Shown here: positions 61,230-64,000 of the stretch, in pieces
How positions within the stretch are numbered: the stretch's first letter is position 1
Layout of the letters: the number at the start of each line of letters is the position of its first letter
Source of the DNA: Talpa occidentalis
Lineage: Eukaryota; Chordata; Mammalia; Eulipotyphla; Talpidae
DNA length: 64,000 nt
Direction: 5' to 3'
NCBI RefSeq assembly: GCF_014898055.3
Contig: NW_023601433.1
Span: forward strand, 89,847,106-89,911,105
Position numbers and translations under genes: made by a program
Notes under the pieces: generated by a model
What the model was told of the DNA's origin: nothing
Database searches by the model: none
What the model saw: the letters and a program-made list of their open reading frames with translations, nothing else

Positions 61230-64000
61230 ATGTTTAAAAAAAACCTGAAGTAACTGTATTAATATAAGAAAAATAGACTTATTTTCCAAAGAAAAAAGAA
61301 GAGATAGTGCATGTTTATAATGGGATCAGTCCACCCAGAATGTACAGCAATCCTAAATGTGTATGCAAAGAACTTTCATTCCATGAAGTAAAAATTCACC
61401 TAGCTACATGGAGAAACAGGAAAATCCATAGTTACAGTTGAAGAAATCAACTCTCCCCCCTCAATAATGGGACAAACAAATAAATCAAACTAGAAAATAC
61501 TTGGACAACACATCAACCAAGTATCCTTGCTGATATCTATGGACCTTTCTGTTCCCCAAGAAACAGTATTGTTGAGAGCACAAGGAGCATTTAGCAAGAT
61601 AGACCATAAATGATACTCAAAAATTTAAAGGAATTATCATACAAAGCACAAAATGTAATTAAACTAGAAAGTAGTAAAGAAACACAGTTCCAGAAAAGTA
61701 TCTGGAAAGTCCTCAAATGACTGAAAAGTAAATAATAGGCATTTAAATAACATTTGGGTCAGAAAGGTAGTCTTTAGGGAAATTAGGGGAAATAATTATA
61801 AGTGTCCGGAGGAAAATATATAGCAACAGGTGCTTCTATTAGAAAAGGGTCTCAAGAAATTACCTATGCATTCATGTGAAGAGACAAGATGAAGAGGAGA
61901 AAAATTAAACCCAAAGCCAAAAAATACAATAGCAAAGATTAAAGTAGAAAAATAAAGCAGTAAATAAAGCAGTAAAAATAAAGTAGTAAAAATGCGAAAA
62001 AATAAATGAAAGCTAGTTCTCTGAACTGATGGATAAAATGTGTGAATGTATAGTCAAACCAAGAAGAAAAAAGAAACTCACTACTCTACTCAGGGTGGGA
62101 ATGAATCCGAGACACAGCTACAGACCCTACAGGCACAGCTGCTCAAACCCATTATGAACCATGCTGTCTCCACAGCCACCGACTTAGGTAAAATAAAGCA
62201 ATTCATAAAAAATGCAAACTACCAAAACCACTCAATCTGAAATAGATCATTTGAAAAGTCCTACAACTATTAAATTGGATTTGTAATTTTCAAAGCCTCT
62301 GAAAAAAATCTCCAGGCCCAGATGGCTTCACCAGACTATTTACTCATTACGCACTCGAAGACTGTTGTGAGTTACCATCCGCCTCTTGCATATTTGCCCC
62401 AGCTTAGTAAACCTTTGGTTTGGATGGGTGGGAGGGATTGCGGTGCTCACAGAGGACCAGCAAACTGACTTGTTACCCATCTTCTAGTATAGTCACCAGG
62501 CAATTTAACCAAACATTTAGTACTAGCACTAAATTTATACAGTATCTCCCAGAAAACAGAGCAGGCGGGATACTCCCTACTTCACTTTGTGAAGCTGGTA
62601 TTAACTAACCTGATGCCAAACAGAGAGATCTGAAAGAATGCCATAGAGAGAAATTTAGACATAAAACCCTCCGCAAAATGTTAGCAGATGAAATACAAAT
62701 ACTACAAAATATAAAGGCACTAAAGCATGACTAGGCTGGGATTGTGTAAGGAACAGAACAATTGATTTGTGAAAATCACCAGACTAAGAAATATCATGTG
62801 ATCAAGGCAAATGATGAGATAAAAGGGCTGACAAAGGTCAACATCATTCATGACAAAGCCTTTCAATATATTAGGAGTGGCCCTTCCTCATCATCACAAG
62901 AATCATCTTCAAGAAACCTCCAAGAGTGGGTGGCGCGAGGCTGAACGTGCCTTTGGGAACAGGGTAGGAGCGTGGCTGTGACCACTCTTACTCAGCACCA
63001 AACACAGTCTCAGGAAAAGGGGCACAAAGCCGCAGACTGGAAGGCACCCTATGTGAATGACGAGCTCGCCCAGGTCTGACACCCCCCAAGAGCTCGCCCC
63101 CTCAAAACACTGCCCTAAAACAAATGAGTTTGGGACACAAGGTAAATATATGAAGCCAATTGCATTTCTATGGAATAGCTAGCAAGGTTGTAAGTACAAA
63201 TTTTAAAAATAACACTATTCACAGCAGTGCCCCAGCCCGGAGCAGTGGGGTGAGGTCGGGACGCATGCGCAGGCTCCGCGTGAAAATGTCGGGCAGTGAC
63301 CACTGTGGCAGAGAAGCCGCAGCGCCAGCTGGGCCGCGTCCACGCACTGCAGACCAGCAGTCCTGAGACGGCGGGGGTCTGGGGCCACAGAGCTGTGCTC
63401 TCTGCAAATTCAATGCAGCCCCAATCCAAACTCCTCAGGATCTCCTCAGAAATCAAGAAGTGGGCTCCAAACTGCGCGTCACAAATCAAAGGAGCTGGAA
63501 GAGCCGAAAGATTTCTGAGAAAGAACAAAGTGGGGGATGAGCATTCCGGACTCGGGATTTATTACAAAGCAGGGTCCTCGGGACAGGGTGCCAGTGGCGA
63601 CGGGGTACACACACACAAGTCGGGGACAAAACAGGGCTCGGACATGCCCCGTGCGTGGTCCAGGTCGTGACAAAATAGGAAGCCGGTTCGGGGCGGGGAG
63701 GAACGTTCTTTAGTACATTATGCTGCAACCCCTGGGCATTCGCATGCAAACAGCCCGAAAACCTGGCTCACCCATTGCACCAGGTCCAAGAATTAACCCA
63801 AACTGCACCACAGGTCACAATGCAAAGCCTAAAAGCCTCGAACTTCTAGAAGAACATGGAAAACAAAAGCTTCGTGACCTTTTCTTTGGCAAAGATGTCC
63901 AAGGTAGGACAACGAAAGCAATTCCACAGAAAAATGGAAAAAGTAAAGTGGACTTCACGGAGACCAGGGCGAGGCCTCTCTCCGCCGGGCCGGGCAAGGG
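61230..64000 (+). mobile_element. Decayed L1 LINE, ORF2 region, runs off the window
   Basis: Successive stretches align in order with mammalian L1 ORF2: AAGTAACTGTATTAATATAA, AATGTACAGCAATCCTAAAT, GCAAGATAGACCATAAATGA, CTCCAGGCCCAGATGGCTTC (62311-62330), ACCACTCTTACTCAGCACCA, AATTGCATTTCTATGG, CAAATTCAATGCAGCCCCAA, AAAGAACAAAGTGGGGGATG and GAACTTCTAGAAGAACATGG. The reverse transcriptase frame is broken by many stops and shifts; the longest surviving pieces are about 60-130 codons, so it is a non-functional pseudogene copy. It lies antisense to TMEM132D. The element continues past 64000, so its 3' end and tail are not seen. Confidence 0.87.

Overview
This is nuclear DNA from a placental mammal, and almost all of it is non-coding. 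The only coding sequence I can support is one exon on the minus strand, 11218-12109. I recognise its translation as the large second exon of TMEM132D, a single-pass type I membrane protein. It has a clean acceptor, branch-point candidate and donor, and both boundaries split a codon. On that basis 1-11217 is intron 2 and 12110-64000 is intron 1 or sequence upstream of the gene. I found no exon 1 (signal peptide) and no exon 3.

Organism. Five copies of one tRNA-derived SINE are present. They begin GGGCCTCCCTGG, carry a GTTCGATCC-type B box and end in (AATAAA)n. From memory this is not the primate Alu, rodent B1/B2, carnivore CAN-SINE, pig PRE-1, ruminant Bov, cetacean CHR, horse ERE, vespertilionid Ves or camelid vic-1 element. 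My best guess is a laurasiatherian with Rhin-1-like SINEs, such as a horseshoe or leaf-nosed bat. The species is not settled by the sequence.

Layout. 1-11217 is GC-rich intron with two minus-oriented SINEs, CA-rich tracts and a poly-C run. 11218-12109 is the exon. 12110-19300 holds a SINE, two solo LTRs of one family in divergent orientation with an L1 3' fragment between them, and a possible second LTR type. 19300-23450 is an AT-richer block with old LINE relics, a TG-rich tract and a SINE. 23450-42460 is GC-rich with few recognisable repeats (an L1 end, MIR fragments, a 13-bp minisatellite at 40455-40649). 42470-42932 is a third solo LTR of the same family. 43680-48880 is a run of AT-rich, non-repetitive islands in GC-rich DNA, the best candidate for conserved regulatory sequence. 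48880-60100 is again GC-rich with LINE relics and simple repeats. 60250-64000 is AT-rich and mostly a decayed plus-strand L1 with a SINE beside or inside it.

The many long open frames elsewhere are what GC-rich DNA produces by chance, and none shows a recognisable domain. I see no prokaryotic-type system, CRISPR array, RNA gene or new gene cluster. The points most worth a second look are the three solo LTRs with 5-bp target duplications, the 13-bp minisatellite, the arginine-rich, lysine-poor exon and the AT-rich island cluster.
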